Assembly (NCBI GenBank): GCA_914767715.1
Contig: OU612066.1
Coordinates: 625,001 to 689,000, forward strand
Length of the DNA stretch: 64,000 bases
Direction: 5' to 3'
DNA from: Membranipora membranacea
Taxonomy: Eukaryota; Bryozoa; Gymnolaemata; Cheilostomatida; Membraniporidae
Every line of letters starts with the position of its first letter. Positions within the stretch are counted from its first letter, which is position 1. Below the pieces are notes generated by a model that worked only from the letters and a program-made list of their open reading frames with translations, searched no databases and was not told the DNA's origin. The translations under genes and the position numbers were made by a program. Positions 35,101-52,100 of this stretch are shown piece after piece.

Positions 35101-37180
35101 CTCAATGTATCTCTACCTTTCTCATTTATCGACTACTACAAAAAAGTCAAGGTATTTATTCAGTAAGAACTAGAAATCGGAGGTGATAATACAGTAAGCT
35201 ATCAATAGCATGTGAGGCATAGCATAGAAAAGCATACCAGACGGATCGAGGACCGTATTCTTTACTCTGGCACCATATCTCTGTATTCATAGCTAATCAA
35301 AACAGATTGACCATTACTGCTGTATGAGAGCGAGGAGTAGCAGTTGTTGCTCCTTGATGAGAGTAACAGAATTTTATCTTGGCATTACTGCTAGGAATCA
35401 TGTATATCATATATATATATATATCATATATTATATATATCATATATTATATTATAAGCTAATTTTTATGCTTTGTTAGGGAAAAACTGTGGAATCAGCG
35501 ATAAGAAAGTATGGAGATATAGATATAAAGTGGTCAGCTCAGGGTATGATGAGGCTTACTCAGGAGGCTATGAGGAAACTATTCATGCCTACTATACTTA
35601 AAATCAAAGAGGCTGTCGGCACTGTGATGGTCGCCAACGGAGATACAGGTATGATATTATCTACTAGCTCATGTATTCTCACAGAAAACTATAATACATA
35701 CAATAAACCAAGGCTGTCTACCCTTATCCTGCTGACAAAAGATTTCTCCATGAAAATTTAGATTTTATTATTTTCATGTTTTCTTAACGATAAACTTGGT
35801 AGCTTCAGTTTAGACTTATTAATACTTATGTAGTTCTTCATTCACAAAATAAATGAGCAACATGTGAAGAATCTAGTTCTGTGATCTGTGTATATTCATG
35901 TCTTTAATTGACCATTTGGGCCTGTTGAGTTTAAAATTGAACACATAGCATAAGGTCAAACAGATTCATGGAAAAAGGAGTAATCTCTCCTTCACACTCC
36001 CCCCCCCCCTCATCTATACTACACCTCTAAATGTGTCACTCACTTCATGGTTAGTGTGTTCATGTCATTACCTGTTCTACTCTTCCTCATGTTAATACTT
36101 CTCTGATTTCAGGTATCCAGTTTCTGTTTCTGGTTGGAGGATTCGCAGAGTCTCCTCTTCTGCAGATGGAAATAAGAAAAGAATTCAACTCAATGCTCAA
36201 AGTGATCATACCTCAGGATGTAGGGCTGAGTATACTCAAAGGTAAGATAATACATCACCATCAGACATAAATATAACTATGTCATTCTAATTCCCTTCCT
36301 CACAAGGTACTGATTTATCGATGGTTGTTCATATGCTTAATTCTTACATGACCTACTCACAGTATGGGTATATAAAGTGGCTTTAACCGAATAAACTGCC
36401 TCCAACTTAGGAGCTATGAACTCTGGCATGAAGGGGGGGGGAAAAGATTCTAACCTGATAGTGAAAGATGTCAGCTCAGATTTTTTTGATTTTGAATAAG
36501 TGAAGTTTATTCTCATCCACATCTGTCATCACCTACTTAGTAATCACTGTGTAAATAGCACTAATTTTAGGTTTGATTTTTTGTCAACTCTGATAGGAAT
36601 ATTTCTGTGCAATGAAAAGATGAATGCTGCCAATACAAGTAGAAGACCATTGAAGTGACAAACCACTGTATGTTTGTTTGCTGTTTCAGGTGCTGTTCTG
36701 TTTGGACATGATCCCACCATCATACATGTTCGGATAAGTCGTATGACATATGGTGTTGGTGTACTAAACAGGTTTCTAAAAGGGAAGCACCCTAAACACA
36801 AAGCCATAAAGAGGGACGGTATAGAATGGTGTACTGATGTATTTGATAAGTTTGTGCTGACAGACCAGCCCGTGACTCTCGGTGACACTGTCATAAGAAG
36901 TTATACACCTGCTAAAACTGGTCAGAAATTCAGCATCATCAACATCTATGCTGCCGAGAAAACGGATGTGAAATTCATCACTGATGTCGGAGTTAAGAAA
37001 TACGGAACTCTCCAGCTGGACCTGACGGATCTGCCACAGAAGCAGGCGGCAGCGTCTCCTCGTAAGAGAAGAGAAATCCAGGCTAGAATGGAGTTTGGTG
37101 ACACTGAGATTAAAGTCTCCGCTGTAGATGTGGCCACAGGTGCCAGCGTTAAAGCTAACATTGATTTCCTTAGTAAGTAG
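23138..37180 (+). CDS. HSPA12-like: HSPA12-type atypical Hsp70 with long disordered N-terminal extension
   Basis: Hsp70-superfamily ATPase of the HSPA12A/B branch, which lacks the classical peptide-binding domain. Fifteen exons, all phase-compatible: 23138-23254, 23440-23560, 24468-24694, 26549-26913, 27135-27164, 28660-29007, 31157-31247, 31386-31607, 32306-32513, 33010-33045, 34621-34746, 34949-35151, 35480-35648, 36113-36241, 36690-37180. The sum is 2883 bases (960 residues; human HSPA12A about 675). The ATPase core starts in exon 6: '[18 protein letters not shown]' (phosphate 1), 'ARDFYHDLD…WLYFDKFKM', '[20 protein letters not shown]', '[13 protein letters not shown]', '[15 protein letters not shown]' (phosphate 2), '[15 protein letters not shown]' (adenosine site). 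Exons 1-5 add about 285 Ser/Pro/Gln-rich residues with a poly-Pro run '[16 protein letters not shown]'. That they belong to this gene rests on the unbroken phases. Exons of 30 and 36 nt could be skipped in frame. Confidence 0.88.
27946..28112. repeat. 13-bp G-rich minisatellite (gggaggggtgtga)n
   Basis: About 12 nearly perfect units in the HSPA12 intron between exons 5 and 6. Every pair of units carries runs of three and four G on the sense strand, so the transcript could form G-quadruplexes. A second G run lies at 28215-28236. The apparent minus-strand ORF here is only the repeat read through. Confidence 0.9.
29008..31156. other. HSPA12 intron 6 (2.1 kb)
   Basis: AT-rich sequence with a poly-C run at 29470-29481. 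No exon, RNA gene or transposon recognised. Confidence 0.5.
33046..34620. other. HSPA12 intron 10, with duplicated acceptor at its end
   Basis: No coding content recognised. The last part contains 'ttacagggtctagttacat' twice, 40 bases apart (exon-side bases 34581 and 34621). Only the second copy continues an open HSPA12 frame. Confidence 0.7.
35404..35457. repeat. (AT)-rich microsatellite before HSPA12 exon 13
   Basis: Interrupted 'atatatcatat' repeats ending about 20 bases upstream of the exon 13 acceptor. Confidence 0.8.
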
Positions 37181-37628
37181 ATTTTTACTGGACAGAAAAC
37201 TTCTAAAGAGCTGTGATCATTTAAGTTAATTTACTATTATAATGACTATTTTATGAGTAGTTTAGTAATAATTTTTCGTAGCTCTTTCGCTATGGTGCAG
37301 TCAGTAATGTAGAAGCGTAGCATATCAGGAGCGATAGCACATTGTAAGTTTCGTCACATCTACCTCTTGATTTGGTATAACAACTTTTTCTCTACATTAC
37401 TGATTTTCGATAACCATAATAATATGATAAGTTTAATATTATTGTGATACATAAATAGTGTGTCATTTTTCTTGGCATTGGGTGTAACTCAAGATAAATA
37501 CCTCATATCCTTTCAGCTGCGTATGACATTACAATGAAATTACAAGGACATGTCCTTTGGGGTTAAAGAGTGGACTATAGTTTTACAAACATATCTAGTT
37601 TTGCTATTTTCAGAATATTCTAATCACT

Positions 37629-37634
37629 AATAAA
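37629..37634 (+). promoter_or_regulatory. candidate poly(A) signal of HSPA12
   Basis: AATAAA about 450 bases after the stop codon; the first canonical plus-strand hexamer seen there. Confidence 0.4.
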
Positions 37635-37854
37635 AGTTATGATTTTAATATATATTATAAGTATGAAATTTTAATGAAAGATTTTCAGGATCGAACAATT
37701 CAACAGTGAATATTGTGTTAGACCATTCCAACATTCTTCATGCTCTTCTTATGACTTTTTGTGTCACACGTTAATGATAACGTGGTACAGTGTTATTGTC
37801 GAACATTACGATTTAGAGCTTGTTTAGGATTAAGTCGGACATCACGGCGTCACC

Positions 37855-39017
37855 ATGGATGTTGAAAGTATTGAAGAAGAGGCAACTAAAGAGTTCACCT
37901 GGTATATTATCCGCTTTGTGTAGCAAGTCTACTCAGTCACAGTACAATAACACTTCTGTAGTGACAGACACCCTGGATGTGCTTATATTATCGTATAGAG
38001 TGAGCTACCTCTATTCTCATGGCAGCAGTTTTGTAAAGCTTCTCATCATTAGCTCTATTGTTTGTGGAGAAAATATAAAAAGAACTCTGTGAGACACTAA
38101 TTAACACAAACGGTTTCACTTCAAACCACCAGACAGTTCCCTTGGGATGAAAATTGGAAGTTTGTCACTTTATGAGATAAGAAATGAGCTGCTATGGGCG
38201 GAGATTGGAAAACTGTTTGTTGCGATAGGTATGTGGATCTGCTGTCATTATTAGAAAATAAGAACGGCTGGCAGGAAAGACACATCAGCCTCTCTCACCA
38301 ATGAAGGCATTGAAGCGCATCTGACTTGTTCCTTGCTGAACTACCCTATAGGATCAATATATCAAGGAAAATTGAATTCACATATTTGAACATAAGCGCA
38401 TTTTGACTTTTTAAAACTTTATATATTATGTGGCTTCTGAAAATGTAGTGATTTGTGAGTGAGTGCTAAATCAAGGAAGGATTCGTTGCTAATATTTAGC
38501 AAATTCTCAATAAATGTAATAACATAATTCAAAATCCCCTGTAAGTTGTCTTCTTGTTGGCTAACTGTTGTCTGGATCTTTATAATGGAACAACATTCAA
38601 TTTACAGAGAGATACAAGGAACAGGGTGCTTTTTTTACTTAAGTGACATGGAGTTGTTTTCCTAATTAATGCAAGGGGTCAGATAAATCTGCGTATTCAG
38701 AGTATTAGTTGATGTTAGTTAGTTTGACGTAAGTTGTGTTGGATGGAAGATCTTTCCCGAAACCACTAAAATAGCTTTTCAGGATCTAAGGCAGGTATAT
38801 ATTCCTCACTTTATGATATATGTATATGATATTTGTTCTAGGTTCGGCGCTGTTGTTAGCCTTGGTTATGATCCTTTGCTGTGCAGTTGGGTTATCGTCT
38901 CTGGCCATATCCGAAGTAGTGGAGGAAATACAAGTCAGCAATCAATCTACTAACTTTATAAAATGGGTACAAATGCCTGCCACTGCTGGGCTAGGTTATT
39001 ATATACTTCGCAGCTAA
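37855..39017 (+). CDS. small single-pass membrane protein, unknown family
   Basis: Unrecognised protein. The two best-supported exons are 38137-38228 and 38842-39017 (stop 39015-39017), joined at phase 1. They encode 'MKIGSLSLYEIRNELLW…' followed by a hydrophobic span 'ALLLALVMILCCAVGLSSLA' and a short C-terminal part ending 'GYYILRS'. The 5' end is ambiguous. ATG 37855 has a strong context (gtcaccATGG) and gives an acidic N-terminus; a GTATAT donor after 37901 (phase 2) matches the acceptor at 38136, for 104 residues in total. An overlapping frame from ATG 37859 reads as a basic, presequence-like leader and could join in the same phase from a GTATAG donor after 37992. ATG 38147 alone would give 85 residues. 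The ORF that follows starts only 56 bases after this stop. Confidence 0.55.
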
Positions 39018-39073
39018 CAGCTCAACTTTGAACTTCCAGTCATAAATGATCTAACTGGGTTTATGACGAGTAC

Positions 39074-39481
39074 ATGATGGCACCATCATCATCATCATCG
39101 AGCAGTCTGATACAAGATGACTTACCTACAGTACATAGTCTGAGATACACTAACTCGCTGAGTGAGAGAATTCTGCTGCTAACAAAATTAGTTGTTGGGT
39201 TTGCAATAATCACTACTCTCACACTACTGTTACGGTCTATATTTAAATACTCATGGCTGATCTTGAGCAGTGAGTTAGCGTTTGAGTACTGCTGTTATAT
39301 TCTTTTACCTACGGTCCTCATCTGCACTCTAAAGTTACTGTACAATAAGAGAAGAGCTTGTTATTATAATACAGCTAATAGACACGAGACCAGACAGAGG
39401 ATCAGGCCTGTCAGACAGAGTGGCATCACTGAGCAGGTGATCTCACGCCTCTCCTGGATGGCTCGTAATGGTTACATCTAA
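39074..39481 (+). CDS. two-pass membrane protein, unknown family
   Basis: Intronless ORF of 135 residues. It starts with a polar poly-Ser stretch ('MMAPSSSSSSSLIQDD'), then has two hydrophobic spans ('LVVGFAIITTLTLLLRSIF' and 'YCCYILLPTVLICTLKLLY') and a basic tail with 'NKRR' and 'RQRIRPVRQSG', so both ends probably face the cytosol. I do not recognise a family. It is 56 bases downstream of the stop of the preceding small membrane-protein ORF on the same strand, with a possible acceptor (aacttccag) at about 39040 in the gap. It could be a second cistron or an alternative exon. AATAAA at 39717-39722 would end the shared mRNA. Confidence 0.6.
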   Translation: MMAPSSSSSSSLIQDDLPTVHSLRYTNSLSERILLLTKLVVGFAIITTLTLLLRSIFKYSWLILSSELAFEYCCYILLPTVLICTLKLLYNKRRACYYNTANRHETRQRIRPVRQSGITEQVISRLSWMARNGYI

Positions 39482-40097
39482 ATGACAAAAGTAACAATTG
39501 AGTGGTATCTTGACTTTACTGCTTTATTTTTACTCCATTTCTGTTTTAATGCTATTAATCATGTATATGTAAGAATATCAAAAAAGCAAGAAAAAACTGA
39601 CTGAGAGAAACTCCACCAGAGAGACGGCAGTTAGATATGCACAAATATTGTGAGGTATTGTAAAATATTAAGGCGGCCTGGCAGACAAAAGATATGCTGA
39701 CAATAAGAGTTCTAAAAATAAACTAGCCTGGATTAAAAGTTTTGGTGAAAGCGTGACAGAGGTTAGGTAATGGTTAGTAGACTGTTACACTAGGTAGTGA
39801 ATTAAAACGGCATTGTATATACAGTGATGAGTGATGATCACCAAATAGTCAGGCTGATGTCACCCTCTTAGTCTGTCAATCCAGCTGAGAGAAATCCTAG
39901 TATAAGTTAGTCTATCGGTGATTAGTGGGGAGCAAATATTTTGTAAAACATTGAATGTGAATACCTGACATCTCTGAAGAAAAAGAAACAATACTGTCAC
40001 ATTTTCATGCAGTGTGAATTTACAGTGTATGTTTGTACCAGTGTGACCGTTCTGACTGTTGTGATGCACACCTTCTACTGCTGAGCGCCGTTGATGA
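39482..40097. other. convergent 3' region between membrane-protein genes and GALT
   Basis: Holds AATAAA on the plus strand (39717-39722) for the upstream genes and TTTATT at 39523-39528, which is AATAAA on the minus strand for GALT. The two 3' UTRs may overlap. No exon seen. Confidence 0.45.
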
Positions 40098-44920
<4,823 letters not shown>

Positions 44921-45180
44921 TTTTGTACGAAGACAAAATGTGGGCAAATCTTCTTGATGAACTACACAAGGATTAACATCTATAAACAAATGAAAATACA
45001 TAATCTCTATGGGATTAAAACCCTCAACCGCAGGTACTAGAGTGAGGCACGGTCAGTCTGATATAGTATTGACTGGGACATCTATACCATGTTGGTTGTA
45101 CCTAACGCATACAGAGCCAAGAGCTTGGAGTGTAATAAATAGCATGTTACAAGCACTCTGCAGACCATGTACTGACTGTA
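44921..45180. other. GALT 5' flank
   Basis: Promoter and 5' UTR of GALT are expected here. No recognisable element or additional exon. Confidence 0.4.
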
Positions 45181-45219
45181 ACCAACTCATTGGTGTAACT
45201 CCTATGTTAGAAGAAGTCT

Positions 45220-45840
45220 GTCACCATGTCCATCTCTAACATCCACCACAACTTCGTCTCTGAAGCACCCACCTTCACAATGAATGGTGAGCAGATCTCG
45301 AACGAGACCAGCACCAAGTTTCTTGGCGTCATTATTGATGAACATCTGACATTCAAAGATCACGTGGATCATGTTATAAAGAAAACCCGTGGTCTTGTGT
45401 ACTCACCACTAGACCTGAAGAGATCAGGAGTACCGATACACATCATGAGAAAATTCTACACAACATGCATTCGACCAATCATCCTCTACGCCTGCCCGTC
45501 CTGGTACTCATTCACAACCGGTGAGCAGACTGCGGCTAGTAAGACTAGAAAACTTAGCCCTGAAGATCATGGACCCAAGCAGCCGAGACTACGATGAACG
45601 CGTTCAAACAGCCGAAATAGTACCCATTCTCACTCTACTCAAAGACACCAGCAAGAGTTACATCACTCGCATCATGGGCAGCCCTGAACATTGTCTCCAC
45701 CAGCTAGCCCATAGCTATACTCCTGCAGCATCCCCTCGGAGATCCGCCCGCCTAGACCTACCCATACCACCACCCACTCGAACCGAACTCCGATCCAAGT
45801 GTCCACTCATTTTCTATCATAATGTTTAAAAGTCCCTCTC
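45220..45840 (+). mobile_element. LINE reverse-transcriptase C-terminal fragment, frameshifted
   Basis: Frame 45226-45597 shows the post-catalytic RT region 'TKFLGVIIDEHLTFKDHVDH', 'RKFYTTCIRPIILYACPSWY'. A shift near 45520 continues to 45829 with 'RLENLALKIMDPSSRDYDE' and a basic, Pro-rich end. The catalytic box is absent. It is more GC-rich than its surroundings, so it may be a recent insertion of a family different from the fragments at 3.0, 12.9 and 14.8 kb. It lies upstream of GALT, in antisense orientation. Confidence 0.82.
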
Positions 45841-48800
45841 GATTCCATTTCGATTTTTTGTTTTTATATCCAAAGATCAATAATAGATTTTGAATAATTT
45901 TTAAAATCTCTGATCAAATATAAAGCAACTATATATATGTTGTGTGGTTGTCACACAAGAGGAGGAAAAGTAAATACCACAATATTTAGTAACTAACCCA
46001 CTAGACAATGACAGTGCTGTTTGTAGTGACCTCCCTGTCAGCTTTCATACATTTAACAGATGATTGATAGGAATGACTACTGAACCATACATTTACATAC
46101 AAGCTACAATCCTCCTATTGTCAAAATCAAATCACTCTGATGTGGCACATGAGCACTGAGCATGTAAACACAATCATGAGGGTGTGCCTTATATCCTGTA
46201 AACTTCAGATGACCTTGTGTTTGAATATCTACATGGAATTCCCTAGTACAAAGTTTTTCCCAAGATTATAGGTTTCCATTAGGGATTCCATACCTTCAGC
46301 CCAGATAGCTAACATGTGTGTCAGTGTAGCGTGTCTGTGGCGATGTTTCTTTATTTTGATGATCACAGTTCTCTGGTTTAGATGTGGGCTAGAAAACATC
46401 TTTTCTGTTTCATTTTTGTCGCAATTTGATTTTGCCAATCTCATTTTACGAAAGTATTTTTATTTTTATTAACTTGTAATGCATGCTTCATATGATCAGT
46501 ATCACCTGTTACACATTTTAGCAGCAAAGTCAATAAATCAAAATCAAAATCAAAAATTATTGACATTCACTTTCTCTGAGCAAGGAGTCCTGGATCTGAA
46601 AAAAAGGATATACAAACCTGATAGCCTATTAGACCAATGAACTAAAGTTTAGTTCATTGATTAGAGTTCATTGATTAGACAGCATATAGTTGCTATATGA
46701 AAGAGAGGACAATCTTCAGTGGATGGTGTAATGTAATTTCCATCTATTTGACCCTCATTACACCATTGATAGCCTGCACAGGCTACACCAGGGTTATGAT
46801 TATAGTCTTCACAGCTTAAAACCACTCATATTATATGGCGGGACGGGTGTCATGGTGAATGGAGTGTCCATTCACTTCAATGATAATCCAGAGATTCGAT
46901 TTTGAAGGACTTGCAGTAAAATCCTCATTTTTAATTGATATTTTGTATATATAGACGTGCTCGATGTGGGATGATAATCATCCAATAAGCTTTATCTCCG
47001 TCTGTCTTAGTTGTCTTCCGGATTGAGGCACCAACGCTTTAGGTTCATTTCACTCCTTGATTTCACACAATACGCTTTACATCATCATCATCATTCTTCA
47101 TGCAAATAATCAAGCTATTAAAGACATCTCATGTTTAAGATAATATGTTTTAAGATATTACAAATTAGTCTTTTGATTTCTTTAAATAGTTTAATTTTGT
47201 AGTTTAATATGTAGGGTGGGGTCCTCCTTCGAACATGATGCGTTTCTACACAGTTGGATTTCTTGATATATTTGGACGGGGCAAAGTTAAAAGATGCTTT
47301 ATCAGTTGCACTAAGATACATATTGCATTTATACTCTCACGTATAACGTATAATACAAGTTATTCTGTCAGCGGAACTTCACACTTGAATAGAGAGATGT
47401 TCTGTACCTGATGTTTGTTATATGGACATGCAGTTTCAGAAAAGATGAAATACTACTCGAAGAACAAAGAAATGGTTTTCCACAAAAGATTTGGAGCTGT
47501 ATTTGTAGTTTACCTGCACCAAAATCATTTTTCCCAAAGTGTAAATAGCGGTGAGTACCAACATTAATGAAAGTCGAAGATCAGTCAAAACACAATGGCC
47601 TTCACCAATATTCACGCACTTGGGCAGTCACTTTCATCATCTTTGTATGTATTTTTGGATGGTGCAAAGCAGCATGCCTCTTAATAAAGGACCGGTTTGT
47701 TATCAATCAATTCTCCATCAATACATTTATTGTCTCAAGACAATCCTTTCGGAAACATTATAACACCTAGATTTAGAAAATTATTGGCATTGTTTTCACC
47801 TCACTTCACCACAATAGTCTGCGGAATTTTTACAGAGATTTATTCACTTGTGCCAATGACTGTTTCGACTCCGGTTCATACATGGCTATACCCTCATTAA
47901 ACACATAAACGCAAATTGTTTCAGATGATGCTGCCAAAGCCGAATAAGTCTTCTATGTCTGCTAGCTGAGCTGACATATTATAATGTACCCTGCACATTA
48001 CTGCAATTTCATTTTTCTCATTACATGTTCTGTTTTGAAAGTCTCTGCTGGGCAATGATATCTCATGAGGTGCAATGTTCTCTGAATACCGAAAGTTTAA
48101 AATTTTCATTGGATGGAGTTCACAAAATCAGGATAGAGAAGCAGCTAACAGCGGCAGCCTAAAGAAAACCTCGACGGAGGTCAGTTAGCAGTTCACAGTT
48201 GTCGCACTCTGCAGCCTTCAGCACTAATTGACCAGTCTTAGATTGAAGCCTAATAGCTCTTAAGCCACCTTGCTGGTCATGTCAAAGAAAAGGCAAGACT
48301 CTTACAGAGTTCATGAACAGCAATCGGCAAATTTCAAGCAGGATAATCACTAAAGGCCATTATTTCAACTTTGCTAGAATAATAGCTATGTATGTTAAAT
48401 GGTTGACAATTATTTTAAGCACATATCAACTCTGGTTTAGCTGTCGAAGAATTCTGAGAAAAAATTAAAGAGGTACACTGTGAAACATTCACTTTAATGT
48501 TATATTATTGTTAAATAGAGAGAAGTATAATAACTGATTTAAAGAACAATAGACTTAATAAATAATTATAATATTTGATCAGTTTTGACATGGCTTAATC
48601 TCTAGATATATTATTGAAGAAAATAAGCGATGTTGAGCACTTAGTTGTATCACATTGAAATCCTTGTATGACCGACGCAGTAACTACTGAATCATGCCAT
48701 TACTCTAGCGCGAGACATGCCAACAACAAAACTTTTTATGTCACAGTGCTTTGAATAAAATCCTAGAGATGAAAAAATAACAGGATTCATGGCAGTAACT

Positions 48801-49191
48801 TAATGAATAAATAGCATTAACCAGTTCAACAGAACCAACAAAAATATAACAATTTCTTTGAAGTATGGCCAAAATTCTCCAGCAAAATGTATGCTGCACC
48901 AAACCAGAATCGAAGCTTACAGGAAGGTCTTCTGGTTATTGAAGTCTATCACGTGGAGATATTTACTTCAAATACCTCAGAATAGCCCTTCTGATCGTCG
49001 ATATAAGATAGAGATGATTATTTCTTTGGTTATAGACATTTTTAGGTTCACCATCGTTAGAGATTCTTTAAGCTGTAAACTTTGAAGGTTAAGATAGATT
49101 TAGATGGAGCTCCCAGTATAATTCCCCATTACTACATAGTACATAGTCTATACATTTCGTGTCAAACAGATAGAGATTATAGAGAGATAGC
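45841..49191. other. intergenic, no gene recognised
   Basis: About 3.3 kb between the LINE fragment and the 3' end of RBM24/38. It holds short open frames on both strands (for example 46229-46444 minus, 47551-47900 plus) without family motifs, splice context or terminal repeats I can defend. 46531-46556 has an (aaatca)n run. It may be decayed transposon sequence. Confidence 0.4.
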
Positions 49192-49197
49192 TTTATT
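49192..49197 (-). promoter_or_regulatory. AATAAA overlapping the RBM24/38 stop codon
   Basis: The gene strand reads …CTC CAA TAA AGC: the stop TAA (49193-49195) lies inside AATAAA (49192-49197). If used, it gives a 3' UTR of only about 15-30 bases; otherwise it is coincidental. Confidence 0.45.
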
Positions 49198-52100
49198 GGA
49201 GTCTGCCGTCACTTTGTTGTATCTGCTGTTGGAACTGGAGTCCTGCTAGGCTGGCAGCGGCTGAGTTAGGGAAAGACATTGTGAGGTGAGGAGAGAGACC
49301 ACCATATGCAGCAGCCGAGGCTGCTGTAGGTGAGGTGGGGAACTCCATTCCTCCTGCGGCAGCCAGGCCTGTAAACAGAATAGTGTGTGTGTTAATAGGT
49401 TATTTGACAGAAGGTACATGTGCAATTTTGAGCCTGACAAGCACATAAATATCAACCATGACACTTTTTCTCATAATATTGTCCTTCGGGTAAAGTTTAA
49501 AGTGTGACCAATAGGTAGATATAGTGGGTCAGATAATTACCGGGATAGCCTGTGGCAGCACCATAAGCTGCATAATCAGCCAGAGATTGGTACTGAGCAG
49601 CGGCGGCAGCAGCACTGGGACTTATCTGTGCCTGAGCCTGGAGGAGAGGAAGCTGAGACATCTGCATACCAGCACCAGGAGCAGCACCAGGCAGCATACC
49701 CGGCATGAAATACCCAGCAGGCAGTCTACAAAACAATGGTCATATCATCATCAGAACCCTAGTACGTAAATAAGCTTAACTGCTGTTTCCTTTCAATTGC
49801 GTAAGAAAGAAAAATGTAATGAGGAAAGTAATAAGGCCTTTGATAGGCATACTTTTCTTCATTAACAGCCTTGTTGTAGTGCTCTGCTTGTCGGATATCA
49901 AATATAAACCTCTCTCTCTCCCTCTCTGATATAACTAACCATGTGGAGTGCATTAGCTTTAACTAACTAATTATCACAATTCCCTATTAATTAGGATCCA
50001 GTTGGCTGTACATTTTAAGATGTTCATGGCAACCAGAAATTGCTCGCCCTCTTTTAGAAGCAGGTACTTGTATATAATACTGTTTACAGCTGTTGATGAT
50101 AGAAATATTCCAATTGTATTCAGGAGCTGGTATAATGGCATCAATAACCTAACATAAACCATTAACAGCCTGAAAGGCTGAACTCTGCTTCTTCAATGCC
50201 AATGATTTTAAGTTGCAGATTGTGATTACTGGAATCGTCTGACATTGCTAATTAACTACAATGCTGCTATTCTACTGCAATTCTAGCGTCAAATCTAGTT
50301 AACAAGGAAAATGAGTCTGTCCAGTTGTTCTGAGTATTTTTTCTTATCACGCCACTGCATATGAAGTATAAATGGTGCACACCACCACATCGTGCTGTCT
50401 GGTGAATCAGAAACAGAAACCTGCTGCTCAAATCTAGCAATCAAAACGTGAATATACACTGATGTATGTATGTATGTATGTATGCCTCGCTGCACCCAAA
50501 ACAGCACCTCAAAACCCTGCATTCATAATCCTCGTCACAACCAAACGATAATACATGGTATGCACGTGGGCCAATACTCAGTTCAGCACCACATTATAGG
50601 AGTTTGGCATTACAACCACTCATGCAAAGATCTTCGGTCTGATTTTTAACTTTTTGAAATATTTTGTTACATTTTGAATCTGAAGGATTCATTCAATGTG
50701 TTGTTTGTTTTTCCGATCGTTTCCCTGTCTGAGAGAGAAATGATGCACTCTTGATTAGCTAGTGAGAAAATCTATTGTAATAAAATCACTGGGAGCGGAA
50801 TCAACCTTGGAGACTTGGGTATTCAGTGGAATTATGGTTTCATTGAGCTTCACAACGTGGCAGCGTTGTGATAACAGCAGAATGAATAGAAAGGTTTGGT
50901 CGGGTCATAGCACATCACCAACAGGGTCAAACTCCATAACCATATGATTAATCTCTCTCATATACCCATCAATGTATACAACCGGCCTTGTCACACACTG
51001 AATGATATGTGAGAAATATACCAACACTCACTTGATATTATGACTGCATACACTACTGTGACAGATTAGCGACAGCCTTGCGTGACAGCCGCGTGTGTCA
51101 GGCTTGCGTGACAGCTACGTGTGTCAGGCTCGAGTGGTCGTCACATGTGTCAGTAGTGTATGCAGTCACAACTACTCAGACAGAAAAGAGAGACAAAATA
51201 TCGGAAACAACGGCATCAATCAAAAAAGCAACTTATCACTGCAAATAAGCAAACCAACAAAACTGCAAAAACATCTACTTTACATTTTACGTAGTAATTC
51301 CAAACGCTGCCGGCGTTTGCTGACCAAAGCTGGACATAAGTTTGGTTGAGTTGAGACCGAGGCCAGGTGGAGGCGACGGCAGGCAGCGTGCTTTAGATTA
51401 GCACCGTTGCCATAGTTGGTTTACTGGCTTCATACTGTTGTTAATCTAAGTATAAAACACAATAATCCTTTCAGTTAACTGTGAAAGCAAAATTGAAAAC
51501 TGTTTTGTCTCAGATTCATAGGCTTCAATATTACACCAGCTATAATTTATTTTTTGTTAGAAGATTATTTCTTTTTGTTGACTTTTACAAAAGCATTCAT
51601 TGGATAACTATTGGACAGAACTTAAGCTGCATTTTATGCCAAGCGACGCAGAGCATTGAGTTGCTTGTAGGCATTTTGTTAAAATAATTAAAATTATAGC
51701 CAAGCAGTGCAATAGGACCACTTACCCAGCCAATTGTGGTGCAATCAATCCGGGCTTGAGGAAGGCGGCAGGGTTCAAAGCTAGAAAGAAAATAGAATCC
51801 AAAATCATAAATAAACATCCACCTCTTAGCAGCAATGATGGGTTTTTAATAATCTAGACGGGGGGGGGGGGGGGTGACATTGTTTGCACTACATCAATTT
51901 TTTTTAGATCAAATTAAATTTTCATCGGCCATAAAAGCTTTCACAAATCAAAGTACAGGACCTAACTTCTGATAATTAAATAGGCCAACAATGACCCTTC
52001 ACCAAGACGCTTAAAAATAGAGAATTGCCTTTTTCTTTTCAGCGGTAGTATATGGATATTTCAAAGTCAACAGCGTTTTGTTTAAATAGCGATTAATGTT

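Noticed and set aside
46229-47900. Short ORFs (71, 67 and 70 aa) as separate genes
   Set aside because: No family motif, no splice-phase partners and no regulatory context; length is within chance for this composition.
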